64,000 nucleotides of DNA from Cytophagales bacterium. GTDB taxonomy: Bacteria > Bacteroidota > Bacteroidia > Cytophagales > Spirosomataceae. The notes beneath the pieces were generated by a model. It had not been told where the DNA came from. It worked only from the letters and a program-made list of their open reading frames with translations, and did not search any database. Location of the stretch: positions 46,256 to 110,255 of the forward strand of contig RDXN01000050.1 in the NCBI GenBank assembly GCA_004292855.1, in the 5' to 3' direction. Of this stretch, positions 31,405-40,242 are shown in pieces; within the stretch, counting starts at the first letter, position 1, and each line of letters starts with the position of its first letter. The translations under genes and the position numbers were made by a program.

Positions 31405-32367
31405 TTAAATCTGTTCGGCAATCAAATAATCCTCCGTTCCGTGCCGGTTTTGCCGGATGAGTAGTTCGCCCAGGAAGCCCGCCAGAAATAGCTGAACACC
31501 CAGGATGATAGCTACTAACGCAAAGAAAAACAACGGATTATCGGTTACGTTTCGGTAGGGCAAGTTCTGCGAAATGTTGTACAGTTTCAGCCCGATCAGG
31601 TAAAACGCCAGCATGGTCCCGACAAAAAACGACAAGGTTCCGAAGCCCCCGAAAAAGTGCATGGGTCGCTTCCCAAATCGGTGCATGAACGCAATCACGA
31701 GCAGGTCCAGAAACCCGTTGATGAAGCGATCCAGTCCAAATTTCGTGACGCCATATTGCCGGGGGCGGTGTTGTACCACCTTCTCGCCAATGCGCGAAAA
31801 ACCGTTCCACTTCGCCACAATGGGCAGATTTCGGTGCATCTCGCCATACAAATCGAACGACTTCACCACGGCCTGCCTGTATGCCTTCAAACCGCAATTA
31901 AAATCGTGCAGATTCACACCCGACACCCACCGCGACACCCCGTTGAAAAGCTTCGTAGGCAACGTTTTACTCAAAGGGTCATAGCGTTTCTTTTTCCAGC
32001 CCGACACCAGGTCGTACCCGTCCTGCGTAATCATCCGGTAGAGTTCGGGAATCTCGTCGGGGCTGTCCTGCAAATCGGCGTCCATTGTGATAACTACCTT
32101 GCCCCAGCTCGCTTTGAAGCCTACTTGCAGGGCAGCCGTTTTGCCGTAGTTGCGCCCGAACCGGATGCCTCGCACGTGGGCGGGATTTTGACCCGCGAGT
32201 TGCTCAACAACGGCCCATGAGCGGTCGGTGGAACCGTCGTCGACAAATAAAATCTCGTACGTATAGTGGTGCTCCGTTACCACCCTCACAATCCAGTCGT
32301 GCAGTTCGGGCAGCGACTCATCTTCGTTGAAGAGGGGTATCAGAACGGTCAGTTGTAAATCGGGCAT
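31405..32367 (-). CDS. Family 2 glycosyltransferase, polyprenyl-phosphate type
   Basis: A 320-residue enzyme with an N-terminal GT-A domain: LTVLIPLFNEDESLPEL, FVDDGSTDRSW (DxD-like), and VVITMDADLQDSP. Two C-terminal membrane helices follow (FFGGFGTLSFFVGTMLAFYLIGL and NPLFFFALVAIILGVQLFLAGFLGELLI). This is the layout of DPM1/GtrB/ArnC-like enzymes that charge a lipid carrier with a sugar at the inner face of the membrane. The sugar is unknown. The trmN6-like gene lies just upstream on the same strand (12-base gap). Confidence 0.88.
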   Translation of the reverse strand: MPDLQLTVLIPLFNEDESLPELHDWIVRVVTEHHYTYEILFVDDGSTDRSWAVVEQLAGQNPAHVRGIRFGRNYGKTAALQVGFKASWGKVVITMDADLQDSPDEIPELYRMITQDGYDLVSGWKKKRYDPLSKTLPTKLFNGVSRWVSGVNLHDFNCGLKAYRQAVVKSFDLYGEMHRNLPIVAKWNGFSRIGEKVVQHRPRQYGVTKFGLDRFINGFLDLLVIAFMHRFGKRPMHFFGGFGTLSFFVGTMLAFYLIGLKLYNISQNLPYRNVTDNPLFFFALVAIILGVQLFLAGFLGELLIRQNRHGTEDYLIAEQI

Positions 32368-32379
32368 GCCACAAAGTTC

Positions 32380-33114
32380 CTAAAAAATCAGGTAAAACGG
32401 TTGGAGAAGTTGCCGGAAGGCGGGCGTGTAGGTTTCGTGAGTGGGGTTGGCCGTGTCCGGTTCGTAAATGGTGAGGGTTTGAGCTGTTCGCCGGGCGGCC
32501 CCGTGCTGCCGATACCCCGTAATGTGCCGGAAGGGCGTTTTGCGGGCGTTGTGCCGGAGCAACAGCCGCTCAAACGGGAACAGACCAACCTGAGCGGCCA
32601 AGCCATCAAGCAGGGAAGTTTCGTAGGGAGGGAGCAGCACCCACCATTGCCCTTGCGGATGCAAAAGCCGGTCGGCGGCAGTAACAAGGTCGGCAAAGGG
32701 TAGGGTGTCGGTGTGGAGAGCGCGGTTGGTGGCTGCGTCGGGTGAGCGCAGGTGATTCGTAAAAAACGGTGGATTGGTCAGAATCAGGTCGTATGTGTGG
32801 TCGGGCCGAAATGCCTGAATAGCGGTTTGATGAACCCGAATGCGGCCCGCAAATGGGCTTTGAATCACGTTTTGGCTTGCCTGTGTGTAGGCGTCAAGGT
32901 CGATCTCAACAGCGTCGACGTGGGCGTTGGGGTGATTTTGAGCAGCCATTAAAGCCAGCAAACCCGTTCCTGTGCCAATATCCAGAATAGAAGGCGCGGA
33001 ATTTGCCAAACGCAACTGCGCCGGGGTGGTGTAGGCACCCAACACGCAGGCATCCGTACAAACCTTCATAGCGGTCTGATCCTGATGAACGGTGAATTGT
33101 TTAAACTGAAACAC
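32380..33114 (-). CDS. trmN6: tRNA1(Val) (adenine(37)-N6)-methyltransferase family protein
   Basis: A 244-residue class I SAM methyltransferase. It starts MFQFKQFTVHQDQTAMKVCTDACVLGAY, close to the YfiC/TrmN6 signature. It has motif I ILDIGTGTGLLALM, the acidic VDAVEIDLDAY, and the catalytic LILTNPPFF typical of N6-adenine methyltransferases. The enzyme methylates A37 of tRNA-Val in E. coli. The start is GTG 33114. It is immediately upstream of the GT2 gene on the same strand; a functional link is not evident. Confidence 0.85.
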   Translation of the reverse strand: MFQFKQFTVHQDQTAMKVCTDACVLGAYTTPAQLRLANSAPSILDIGTGTGLLALMAAQNHPNAHVDAVEIDLDAYTQASQNVIQSPFAGRIRVHQTAIQAFRPDHTYDLILTNPPFFTNHLRSPDAATNRALHTDTLPFADLVTAADRLLHPQGQWWVLLPPYETSLLDGLAAQVGLFPFERLLLRHNARKTPFRHITGYRQHGAARRTAQTLTIYEPDTANPTHETYTPAFRQLLQPFYLIF

Positions 33115-33203
33115 GATTTAATGGCTTATGAAGTGAATTTGTGTAGGTTTACTTTTCAGAAGCATCATTCACATAAAAACAACCAACTTTCACTCTTTTT
33201 TTT

Positions 33204-34121
33204 ATGTATCATTTTTTAACAAACCTGTTTGTACGGTTAACATTCGTTGTCATTTGTTCTTTGGTGAGTAGTGCGGCCTGGGGGCAGGCACCGGCTCCGC
33301 CTACCGGACCAAGTTCAGAAACCCGCTGTAGCGGATTTGCTGAACTTGGTGTCAACTTTAGTTGTCCAACCAGTACAACGGCTTCGTATAGATCTCCTGA
33401 TGGCACTGTTGTCATTGACAATTTTTTTGTATTGTTTAATATACCAGTAGGTGTAACCTCTTACACTTTAATTTGTACCAATGCGAGTAGTCAATCAAGT
33501 ACGGCTGTGTTCACGGTAACAGGGATATCTCCTGATCCTCCCCTTGTGACAAACAACCTCCCAAACGGTACAGCAGCAACCGGTCAAACTATCTCGTTGA
33601 CGGCGAGTTGTCCGGTAGGCCAAACGGCTGTTTGGGATGATGACAACAATGCGACCGCAATCCGAACGGTCACCGCCCCAAATAGTGCTACTATGCTCGT
33701 CTATAGCGCGACTTGCCAATTTGAAGATAGCTTCGGAACATGTGTAAGTAGCCCCGAATCCACGGATATTGCCGTGGTAGCCGTACCCGGCTCGCCCACA
33801 CTCACGCTGGGCAACTCGGCCACGTTCTGTATTCCTACCGAAAGCTGTGGCGGTACGTTTCTGTACAACTCCGTGATTTGCCCCGTGGGGTGGGTCTTTT
33901 ACTACCGCGACCAAACCGGTATGCAGTTCGATACCTACGCGCAGTCGGGGGCGGTTATGATCCCGTATGCCCCTTCGGGCACACACCCAATGCCCCGCAT
34001 TCTCAATTTTACGGTGTTTTGTGGCAACCCTGCAACGGGCCAAGCCAGTAGCTCACCTTTGACAATCTACGTCGGGCAGGCACCACCAGCACCTACTCTT
34101 CGATTGGTTATCAAACCCTAG
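33204..34121 (+). CDS. Secreted Ig-like repeat protein, unknown function
   Basis: A 305-residue exported protein: signal peptide MYHFLTNLFVRLTFVVICSLVSSAAWG, then three Cys-containing beta-sandwich-like segments. It is rich in Ser, Thr and Pro and shows pairs of Cys about 20-40 residues apart (CSGFAELGVNFSC, CPVGQTAVW, CIPTESCGG, CPVGW). It ends LRLVIKP without a T9SS domain, so it may be retained in the periplasm or be truncated. The first half is more AT-rich than the second. No family is recognised. Confidence 0.6.
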   Translation: MYHFLTNLFVRLTFVVICSLVSSAAWGQAPAPPTGPSSETRCSGFAELGVNFSCPTSTTASYRSPDGTVVIDNFFVLFNIPVGVTSYTLICTNASSQSSTAVFTVTGISPDPPLVTNNLPNGTAATGQTISLTASCPVGQTAVWDDDNNATAIRTVTAPNSATMLVYSATCQFEDSFGTCVSSPESTDIAVVAVPGSPTLTLGNSATFCIPTESCGGTFLYNSVICPVGWVFYYRDQTGMQFDTYAQSGAVMIPYAPSGTHPMPRILNFTVFCGNPATGQASSSPLTIYVGQAPPAPTLRLVIKP

Positions 34122-34134
34122 AGATAGGAGCAAC

Positions 34135-34179
34135 ACAAAAACGGGCAGAGGGCTTTATGGCTTCCCTACCCGTTTTTGT
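34135..34179. terminator. Bidirectional intrinsic terminator
   Basis: ACAAAAACGGG (34135-34145) pairs with CCCGTTTTTGT (34169-34179), with extra pairing inside. It serves the convergent secreted protein (+) and galM (-) genes, with T-rich flanks on both strands. Confidence 0.75.
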
Positions 34180-34187
34180 TGGTTACG

Positions 34188-35384
34188 CTACTTTCCGAAC
34201 CGGTAAATGGTCGTCTGTTTGTAGGTTTGGCCGGGGCGCAGGATCGTGTTAGGATAGGTGGGGTGGTTGGGCGAGTCGGGGTAATGCTGGCATTCGAGAG
34301 CCAGTCCCTCGCGCTTACCGATGGCCCGCCCGTATTTGCCCACGTCGCCACCCGCGAAGAAATTGCCTCCATAGAACTGAATGGCTGGTTCGGTGGTCAG
34401 CACGGTCATTTTGATGCCCGATTCGTCGCCCGTAACTACGGCGGCTTCAGTGAGGCTATTGTCTTTTTTGTTCAGCACCCAGTTATGGTCGTACCCGCCC
34501 CCATTGGCGAGTTGTTCGTTTTGTTCGTCAACACGTTGGCCAATGACGGTGGGTTGCCGAAAATCGAACGGGGTGTTCGTGACCGAAACCGGCTCTCCCT
34601 GCGGAATCAACCCTTTATCGACTGCCGAATACCGATCAGCCTGAATTTGCAACGTGTGATTATTAATCGTGCCGCTACCCTCGCCGTTCAGGTTGAAGAA
34701 TCCGTGGCTCGTGGGGTTGTAGGGCGTGGCCTTGTCGGTGGTGGCTACGTAATCGAGTTTCAATTCGTTATTACTGAGCGTGAACGTCACTTTGGTGGTC
34801 ACGGTGCCGGGAAAACCACCCTCACCATCTTTCGATACGTAGGTCATTTCGACCGTTTTATTGTCAATTTTTTTGGCATCCCAGGCGTGGTTATGGAACC
34901 CGCTAGGCCCGCTGTGGAGCGAGTTGCCGTTGTTGTTCAGTTCCAATTGATATGGCTTCCCATCGAGCGTAAACTGCCCTTTGGCAATCCGATTTCCGTA
35001 CCGCCCCACCACCGGCCCGAAGAAGCTCTCCTTTGCCTTCCGATAGTCGGCAAGGCTCGCGAACCCGAGCGAGACGTCGGTTGGTTTGCCGGTTTTGTCA
35101 GGGACAATGAGGTGAACGATTCGGGCACCAAAGTTGGAGATCGTGACTGTTGCGTCGCCATCTTTCAACACGTACAAAGCTACTTTTTTGCCGTCCACCT
35201 CGCCGTCGTAAGCAGCAGGATCGTTGAGCTTGTATGTGATAGCGGTGGTGTCGAGCGCACCGGCTTCAGTTGTGGGTGAGGTGGTTGAGTCGGTCATGGT
35301 AACGTCGGACGACTTAGGTTTGGATTGGCAACCGGCCACAAACAGCAGCGCGGCTATTGAAAGGGTGATCAGGTTTTTCTGCAT
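34188..35384 (-). CDS. galM: Aldose 1-epimerase (lipoprotein form)
   Basis: A 398-residue GalM-family mutarotase that interconverts alpha and beta anomers of hexoses. It has a lipoprotein signal (MQKNLITLSIAALLFVAGC), so it probably sits in the outer-membrane or periplasmic compartment. Family motifs: NFGARIVHLIVPDK, GRYGNRIAKGQF, NNNGNSLHSGPSGFH (His), PTSHGFFNLNG (catalytic His), and LALECQHYPDSPNHP (catalytic Glu). The start is ATG 35384. The GH43 gene upstream is on the same strand but separated by a terminator. It may handle sugars released outside the cell. Confidence 0.9.
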   Translation of the reverse strand: MQKNLITLSIAALLFVAGCQSKPKSSDVTMTDSTTSPTTEAGALDTTAITYKLNDPAAYDGEVDGKKVALYVLKDGDATVTISNFGARIVHLIVPDKTGKPTDVSLGFASLADYRKAKESFFGPVVGRYGNRIAKGQFTLDGKPYQLELNNNGNSLHSGPSGFHNHAWDAKKIDNKTVEMTYVSKDGEGGFPGTVTTKVTFTLSNNELKLDYVATTDKATPYNPTSHGFFNLNGEGSGTINNHTLQIQADRYSAVDKGLIPQGEPVSVTNTPFDFRQPTVIGQRVDEQNEQLANGGGYDHNWVLNKKDNSLTEAAVVTGDESGIKMTVLTTEPAIQFYGGNFFAGGDVGKYGRAIGKREGLALECQHYPDSPNHPTYPNTILRPGQTYKQTTIYRFGK

Positions 35385-35454
35385 GGTTAGAGACAAAAGG
35401 GCAATTGTGCCAATAAGGGTTTAGTTTGCCTTGGTAAAGATAACCACTATCCAT

Positions 35455-35489
35455 AAAAAAGCACACGCCAGCTAAAAACCGGCGTGTGC
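35455..35489 (-). terminator. Intrinsic terminator after GH43 gene
   Basis: GCACACGCC (35461-35469) and GGCGTGTGC (35481-35489) form a stem with an 11-base loop. On the minus strand it is followed by TTTTTT (35460-35455). It sits about 150 bases downstream of the GH43 stop. Confidence 0.8.
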
Positions 35490-35637
35490 ATCTATTACCA
35501 ACCTATGAGGAATAACTGTTTTACTGTATAAAATTGTAAATGATTCGTTTGTCATACTACCACACTAACAAAGAGTTTGTTTAAGGAATTTTTTACCCTT
35601 CTCAACTGTGCCACACTGTCCTAGTAGAGACTACCAG

Positions 35638-36654
35638 TTAGGGCATTGCGGTGGATACTTTCGGAATTGGCTTGCCGAAGTTGGGGGTGCCGTCGGGGTT
35701 CCAGGAGAAGGTTTGCATGTGGGGGGCGCGTTTGTTGCCGCAACCGTCGGTTTCGGAGGGGTTAGCATGGTAGATCATCCAGTTTGTTGCGCCGTTGTTG
35801 GTCGTAAAAAACCCACCATGACCAGGTGCCCATACCTTGTTTTCGGGCGATTGTGTGAACACGGGCTGCGGGTGCTTGCGCCAGTTTCTGGCCTTGAGCA
35901 TGCTGCCGCCCGTGTGTTCGAGCAGGCCGAGGCAGTAATCGAGCCAGCAGGCATTGGCCGAGTAGACGATAAATGTTTTCCGGCCATTCTGTAAAAACTC
36001 GGGTCCTTCGTTCACCAGAACTTCGCGTGGTTCGGTCTTGTGCCAGGCTTCGGGCGTTTTGCCGTGCAGCTCCCACCCATACTGGGGTTGCGCGATTTTC
36101 ACGCGGTCGCCCCGCATGGTCCAGGGGTTTTTCAGGCGTGCGATGTAGATGTCCTGTCGCCCATTGGTTTGGCCCTCCCAGCCCGACCAGGAGGCATAGA
36201 GTTTACCCTTGTGTTGCAAAATGGTCAGGTCGATGGCCCAATGGTCGCCGGGGTCGGTCAACTTGCCTTTCATGGTCCAGGTGCCCGCGAAGGGGTCGGC
36301 GTCCGTATTTTCGAGCACCCAAATCCGGTGGGTTAGGTTGTTGAGCGAGTCGGCAGCTACGTAGATATACCAGGCCCCGTTGATCTTGTGTATTTCGGGT
36401 GCCCACAAGTCTCTCGAATAGGCTGTGCCGGTTGGGGGCGTATAAATAACCTTGCTCTCAGCAGTGGCCAGGTCGGCTATGTTTCGGGTGCGCCAGAGGG
36501 TTAGATCGCGGCCCGTCGTGTTCATGTAGTAGTACCACCCGCCGTCCTGCCACACCCAGGGGTCCGGCCCCGACGATTTGATGGGGTTCGTAAACGTTCG
36601 TTGCGCGAAGGTCGGAAAGGTAACCAACAGCAGTAGCCAGCAAAGGTTTTTCAT
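35638..36654 (-). CDS. Glycoside hydrolase family 43 protein
   Basis: A 338-residue secreted enzyme with signal peptide MKNLCWLLLLVTFPTFAQ. The five-bladed propeller catalytic triad is placed as in GH43: base Asp31 in SSGPDPWVW, Asp142 in HWAIDLTIL, and acid Glu216 in LVNEGPEFL. GH43 enzymes release arabinose or xylose from plant polymers. The WAPEIHKING segment is diagnostic. No carbohydrate-binding module is attached. Its divergent neighbour is DUF559, and a terminator follows. The sugar specificity is not readable. Confidence 0.9.
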   Translation of the reverse strand: MKNLCWLLLLVTFPTFAQRTFTNPIKSSGPDPWVWQDGGWYYYMNTTGRDLTLWRTRNIADLATAESKVIYTPPTGTAYSRDLWAPEIHKINGAWYIYVAADSLNNLTHRIWVLENTDADPFAGTWTMKGKLTDPGDHWAIDLTILQHKGKLYASWSGWEGQTNGRQDIYIARLKNPWTMRGDRVKIAQPQYGWELHGKTPEAWHKTEPREVLVNEGPEFLQNGRKTFIVYSANACWLDYCLGLLEHTGGSMLKARNWRKHPQPVFTQSPENKVWAPGHGGFFTTNNGATNWMIYHANPSETDGCGNKRAPHMQTFSWNPDGTPNFGKPIPKVSTAMP

Positions 36655-36726
36655 ATAGGGTGGTCGAATGAGTAGTGAGAGTCAACTTTCACACTTTCAA
36701 TTTTTCACAAGCCGTTCACTAGATTT

Positions 36727-37089
36727 ATGTCCAATCAACTAAATAACCTTCGGGTGTTGAAGCCCATCCGGCAAGCTCTACGCAATGACGCAACAGAAGC
36801 AGAGTCTGCGTTGTGGCAGTGTTTGCGACGAAGCCAATTGGATGGTCGTAAGTTTCGGCGACAACACAGTATCGGCTATTTTGTGCTCGATTTCTATTGC
36901 CCTTCTGAACGATTGGTTATTGAATTAGATGGGGGCATTCATGATGACCCCGAAGTTCGAGATAATGATGAACTGCGTCAGCAAGCTATTGAGTCGCTGG
37001 AGATAAGGGTGTTACGGTTTCGGAATGAAGAGGTGTTTTTCGAACTGAAACGCGTGTTGGCTACAATTCGAACAGCCTTTACCTGCTGA
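36727..37089 (+). CDS. DUF559 (Vsr/endonuclease-like) protein
   Basis: A 120-residue protein with the restriction-endonuclease fold pattern: RRSQLDGRKFRRQHSIGYFVLDFYCPSERLVIELDGG, i.e. the D-x-x-x and E-x-x residues of the PD-(D/E)xK core. DNA cleavage is plausible but unproven; members are often called DUF559 or very-short-patch-repair-like. The stop codon TGA (37087-37089) is the first part of the 100-bp palindromic element that follows. It is divergent from GH43 and convergent with the M16 gene. Confidence 0.85.
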   Translation: MSNQLNNLRVLKPIRQALRNDATEAESALWQCLRRSQLDGRKFRRQHSIGYFVLDFYCPSERLVIELDGGIHDDPEVRDNDELRQQAIESLEIRVLRFRNEEVFFELKRVLATIRTAFTC

Positions 37090-37186
37090 CCACCCCCCTG
37101 CCCCCTCCTAAAACAGGAGGGGGTAATTTCCAAAGGAGCCTTCTGCGGCACCCCCTCCTGTTTTAGGAGGGGGTAGGGGGTGGTCA
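37087..37186. repeat. 100-bp palindromic element between convergent genes
   Basis: The ends TGACCACCCCC and GGGGGTGGTCA are inverted. Inside are two perfect or near-perfect hairpins built on CCCCCTCCTAAAACAGGAGG. The terminal TGA of each arm is the stop codon of DUF559 on one side and of the M16 gene on the other. Confidence 0.85.
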
Positions 37187-40135
37187 ATACCCAAATAACT
37201 CCTCCAGCGTCAGCTTCTTCACCGCACCCTGTTTGGCGAGGTCGTTGGGCGTGACGCGCTTCTCCGAGGCCACCACGCAGAGGGTGTAAGGCTTGTTGGC
37301 GAGTTGGGCGTCGGCGAAGGTTTTCAGGTCGGCGTAGGTCATCTTGTCCAAAGCCTCGTACGTTTTTTGACGAGAGTCGTAATCCAGACCTTTCTCCACC
37401 GCGTCGAGGTAGTTATAGATGATGCCGTCCTGCCGAATGCGCTCGGTTTGCATTGACTTCTTCATGCCGATCTTGGCCGTTTCGAGCAACTTATCCGACT
37501 GAGGCAGGGCGTTCAGCAACTCGTTCATACCGGCCACAGCCTCCCCAAACTTATCGGCCTGCGAGCCGATGTACGCGCTCACCGAATACTGCTCGTCTTT
37601 CCGTTCGGGGATGTCGTAGTTGGCGAAGGTCGAGTAGGCTAGGGCCTTCGACTCGCGAAGCGTCTGAAACACCACCGAAGCCATGTTACCCCCAAAGTAG
37701 TTGTTGAACAGGCTCACCGTCGGGATTTGGGTTGGGTCGAACGCGGTCGTGTTTCGCACCCAATACACTTCCGATTGGACCATGTCGTAGTCGGCAAAAA
37801 GCACTTCGGGCTTTTCCTGTTTCACCTGTTTGAACGCCTGCCGCGCCGGAACCGCCCGGAACTGCGCGGGCATCGTGTGGGCTTTAGTGAGGTCGATGCC
37901 GAGCGAGGCCAATGCCTGCGGGCCGTAGTAAATCACCTGCTGCGGATAGTCAAAGAGCGTGTGTAGCACCTCCAGCAATTGCGCCGAGGTCACGGCCTTT
38001 AACTCATCGTTGGTCAGTTGATTGTTATACGGATTTTTTGGGCCATACTGAGCGTAGTTGATCAGGCCCTGCATAATGGCTCCCTTGTTCAGTTTGTTGT
38101 CGGCCCGCGATTTCATGATCCGTTCTTTCAGGTCCGACAGAGCCTGCTCATTGGCCTGACAGTTACGCATCACGTGGTCGAGCAGTTCGACACTTCTGGC
38201 GAAATTCTCCTGCAAGCCCGACAACCGAACCGTTGTGTAATCGCCTGACGAATAGACATTATAGTCGCTCGCCAGATCGAAAAACGCCTTGCTCAAGTCC
38301 TCCGACGAGTATTTGGACGTGCTTAAAAACGACAGGTACTGCGTTGCCAACGGGAGCAGTTTGTTGTGGTACGTACCCATCGGAATCCGGTAGCCGAGCC
38401 GGAACAGGTCATTGTCGGGGTTTTTCACGTACAAGACTTCGGCGTTGCCTGCCTTGCCCCGTTCGATGTCTTTCTTATAGTCGAGCCAAACGGGTTGCAC
38501 CTCGCTCATGGGCATGTTGTTCACCTGCTGCAAGAAAGGCGATTGGGCCTCACGGTTTACCTCGACGGGCGTAATGGCGGGCTTATCAACCTTGACGATG
38601 CTCTTGTCTTCGCCCTTGCGTTTGTACACCACCACGTAGTTGTCGCGGAGATATTCGTTGGCAAAATCCATCACCTGCTGCTTGGTCACGCTCGCCAGTT
38701 TATCGTTCAGGCTGATAATGTTCGGGTACGACGTGCCGCCCGACAAAATGAATGCATCCAGCAGTTTGTCGGCCCGACCGTAGTTGTTCTCGAATGTTTC
38801 GATCTGCCGCTTTTTGTAATTATTCACGATGGAGCGCATCACTTTGTCGTCGAAATTACCGCTCTTGAGCTTGGCCACCTCGCCCAACAACAACGCCTTC
38901 ACTTCGTCGAGCGATTGCCCCTGCTTGGGCCGCCCGAACAGGCTCCACATGCCATAATCTTTCATAAATTGGGGCGACGAACCGCCCCCCAAAATCTTCT
39001 GTGCTTTGTTCAGATTCAGGTCAATCAAACCAGCCGCCGAGTTCGACATGAGTTCGTCGCACATGATGGCCACGGCCTGATTCTGTGCGATACCACCCGG
39101 AAACCGGTAGCCAATCCGCACCGATTCGGGCGTGGGGCCGAACACCTCGCGGGTTTGGACCGTAGTCAGCGGGGCTTCGGGAGTTGGGTTATACAACTGT
39201 ACCGGCTTGGTTTTCATGTAGGCAAATGCCTTGTCGATCTTGCCGATCACCACATCGGGGTTGAAGTCGCCCGCCATGATTACGGCCATGTTGTTCGGCA
39301 CGTAATATTTGTCGAAATAGTTGCGAATTTCAACCAGCGAGGGGTTTTTTAAATGCTCCACCGTCCCGATGGTCGTTTGCTGACCATAATTGTGAGTCGG
39401 GAATAGGGCCGACATCAGAGCCTCCTGCACCTTATTGCCATCATTGTCGAGCGAGCGGTTTTTCTCTTCGTATACGGCTTCGAGTTCGGTATGGAAAATC
39501 CGCAAAACGGGCTTGCGAAACCGCTCGGCCTGAATAGCCAAATATCGGTCGAGGGCGTTCGACGGGATGTCTTCGAGGTACACCGTTTGCTCGTACCACG
39601 TAAAGGCGTTGCTGCCCTGCGCGCCCATCGAGGCCATCAGTTTGTCGTACTCATTGGCAATGGCAAACTTGGCCGCTTCGCCCGACGTCTTGTCGATTTC
39701 CTTGTAAATCTCCTTACGTTTGGCCTCATCGGTCGTTTTGTTGTACTGCTCATACAACCCGTCGATCTTGTCGAGAAGCGGTTTTTCCTTCGCCCAGTCG
39801 AGCGAGCCGTACTTGTCGGTGCCCTTGAACAGCATGTGTTCTAGGTAGTGGGCAAGGCCGGTGTTGGTGCGGGGGTCGGTGTTGGAACCGGCGCGAGTCG
39901 GGATAAACGTGAAAATGCGCGGCTCCTTTTTGTTCATGCTCAACATGACCGTGAGGCCGTTTTTGAGCGTGTAAATGCGGGCCTGCATTGGGTCGTTGGT
40001 GAGGTATTTGTACGTGTAGCCACCGGGCGAGGCCCCGGTTTTCCAGGTAAATTTCGACGGTGCCTGAGCGAAGCTAATGAAGTGAAGTGCGAGGATCAGA
40101 CAGAGAGTCAGCCCGGCGCGGAACAGGTTGTTCAT
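37184..40135 (-). CDS. Secreted M16 zinc protease (pitrilysin-like, two domains)
   Basis: A 983-residue exported protein with signal peptide MNNLFRAGLTLCLILALHFISFAQ. The first M16 domain carries the inverted zinc motif HYLEHMLF (His96, Glu99, His100) and the distal Glu region ELEAVYEEKNR. A second M16 half (about 560-980) lacks the motif, as is normal. Such enzymes form a clam-shell chamber that degrades small proteins and peptides in the periplasm. The stop TGA 37186-37184 lies in the palindromic element. ATG 40135 starts the signal peptide; an upstream frame (40177) adds 14 residues and is less likely. Confidence 0.92.
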   Translation of the reverse strand: MNNLFRAGLTLCLILALHFISFAQAPSKFTWKTGASPGGYTYKYLTNDPMQARIYTLKNGLTVMLSMNKKEPRIFTFIPTRAGSNTDPRTNTGLAHYLEHMLFKGTDKYGSLDWAKEKPLLDKIDGLYEQYNKTTDEAKRKEIYKEIDKTSGEAAKFAIANEYDKLMASMGAQGSNAFTWYEQTVYLEDIPSNALDRYLAIQAERFRKPVLRIFHTELEAVYEEKNRSLDNDGNKVQEALMSALFPTHNYGQQTTIGTVEHLKNPSLVEIRNYFDKYYVPNNMAVIMAGDFNPDVVIGKIDKAFAYMKTKPVQLYNPTPEAPLTTVQTREVFGPTPESVRIGYRFPGGIAQNQAVAIMCDELMSNSAAGLIDLNLNKAQKILGGGSSPQFMKDYGMWSLFGRPKQGQSLDEVKALLLGEVAKLKSGNFDDKVMRSIVNNYKKRQIETFENNYGRADKLLDAFILSGGTSYPNIISLNDKLASVTKQQVMDFANEYLRDNYVVVYKRKGEDKSIVKVDKPAITPVEVNREAQSPFLQQVNNMPMSEVQPVWLDYKKDIERGKAGNAEVLYVKNPDNDLFRLGYRIPMGTYHNKLLPLATQYLSFLSTSKYSSEDLSKAFFDLASDYNVYSSGDYTTVRLSGLQENFARSVELLDHVMRNCQANEQALSDLKERIMKSRADNKLNKGAIMQGLINYAQYGPKNPYNNQLTNDELKAVTSAQLLEVLHTLFDYPQQVIYYGPQALASLGIDLTKAHTMPAQFRAVPARQAFKQVKQEKPEVLFADYDMVQSEVYWVRNTTAFDPTQIPTVSLFNNYFGGNMASVVFQTLRESKALAYSTFANYDIPERKDEQYSVSAYIGSQADKFGEAVAGMNELLNALPQSDKLLETAKIGMKKSMQTERIRQDGIIYNYLDAVEKGLDYDSRQKTYEALDKMTYADLKTFADAQLANKPYTLCVVASEKRVTPNDLAKQGAVKKLTLEELFGY

Positions 40136-40242
40136 GCGTGATGAATTGGGGTGTACAGTTAACGAGGCAATATACACCTAAGTCACCAAACCAAGCAAGG
40201 ATGTGTGGGGAGGATTTGTTAAAGAAGCTTAAACGGCAACGG

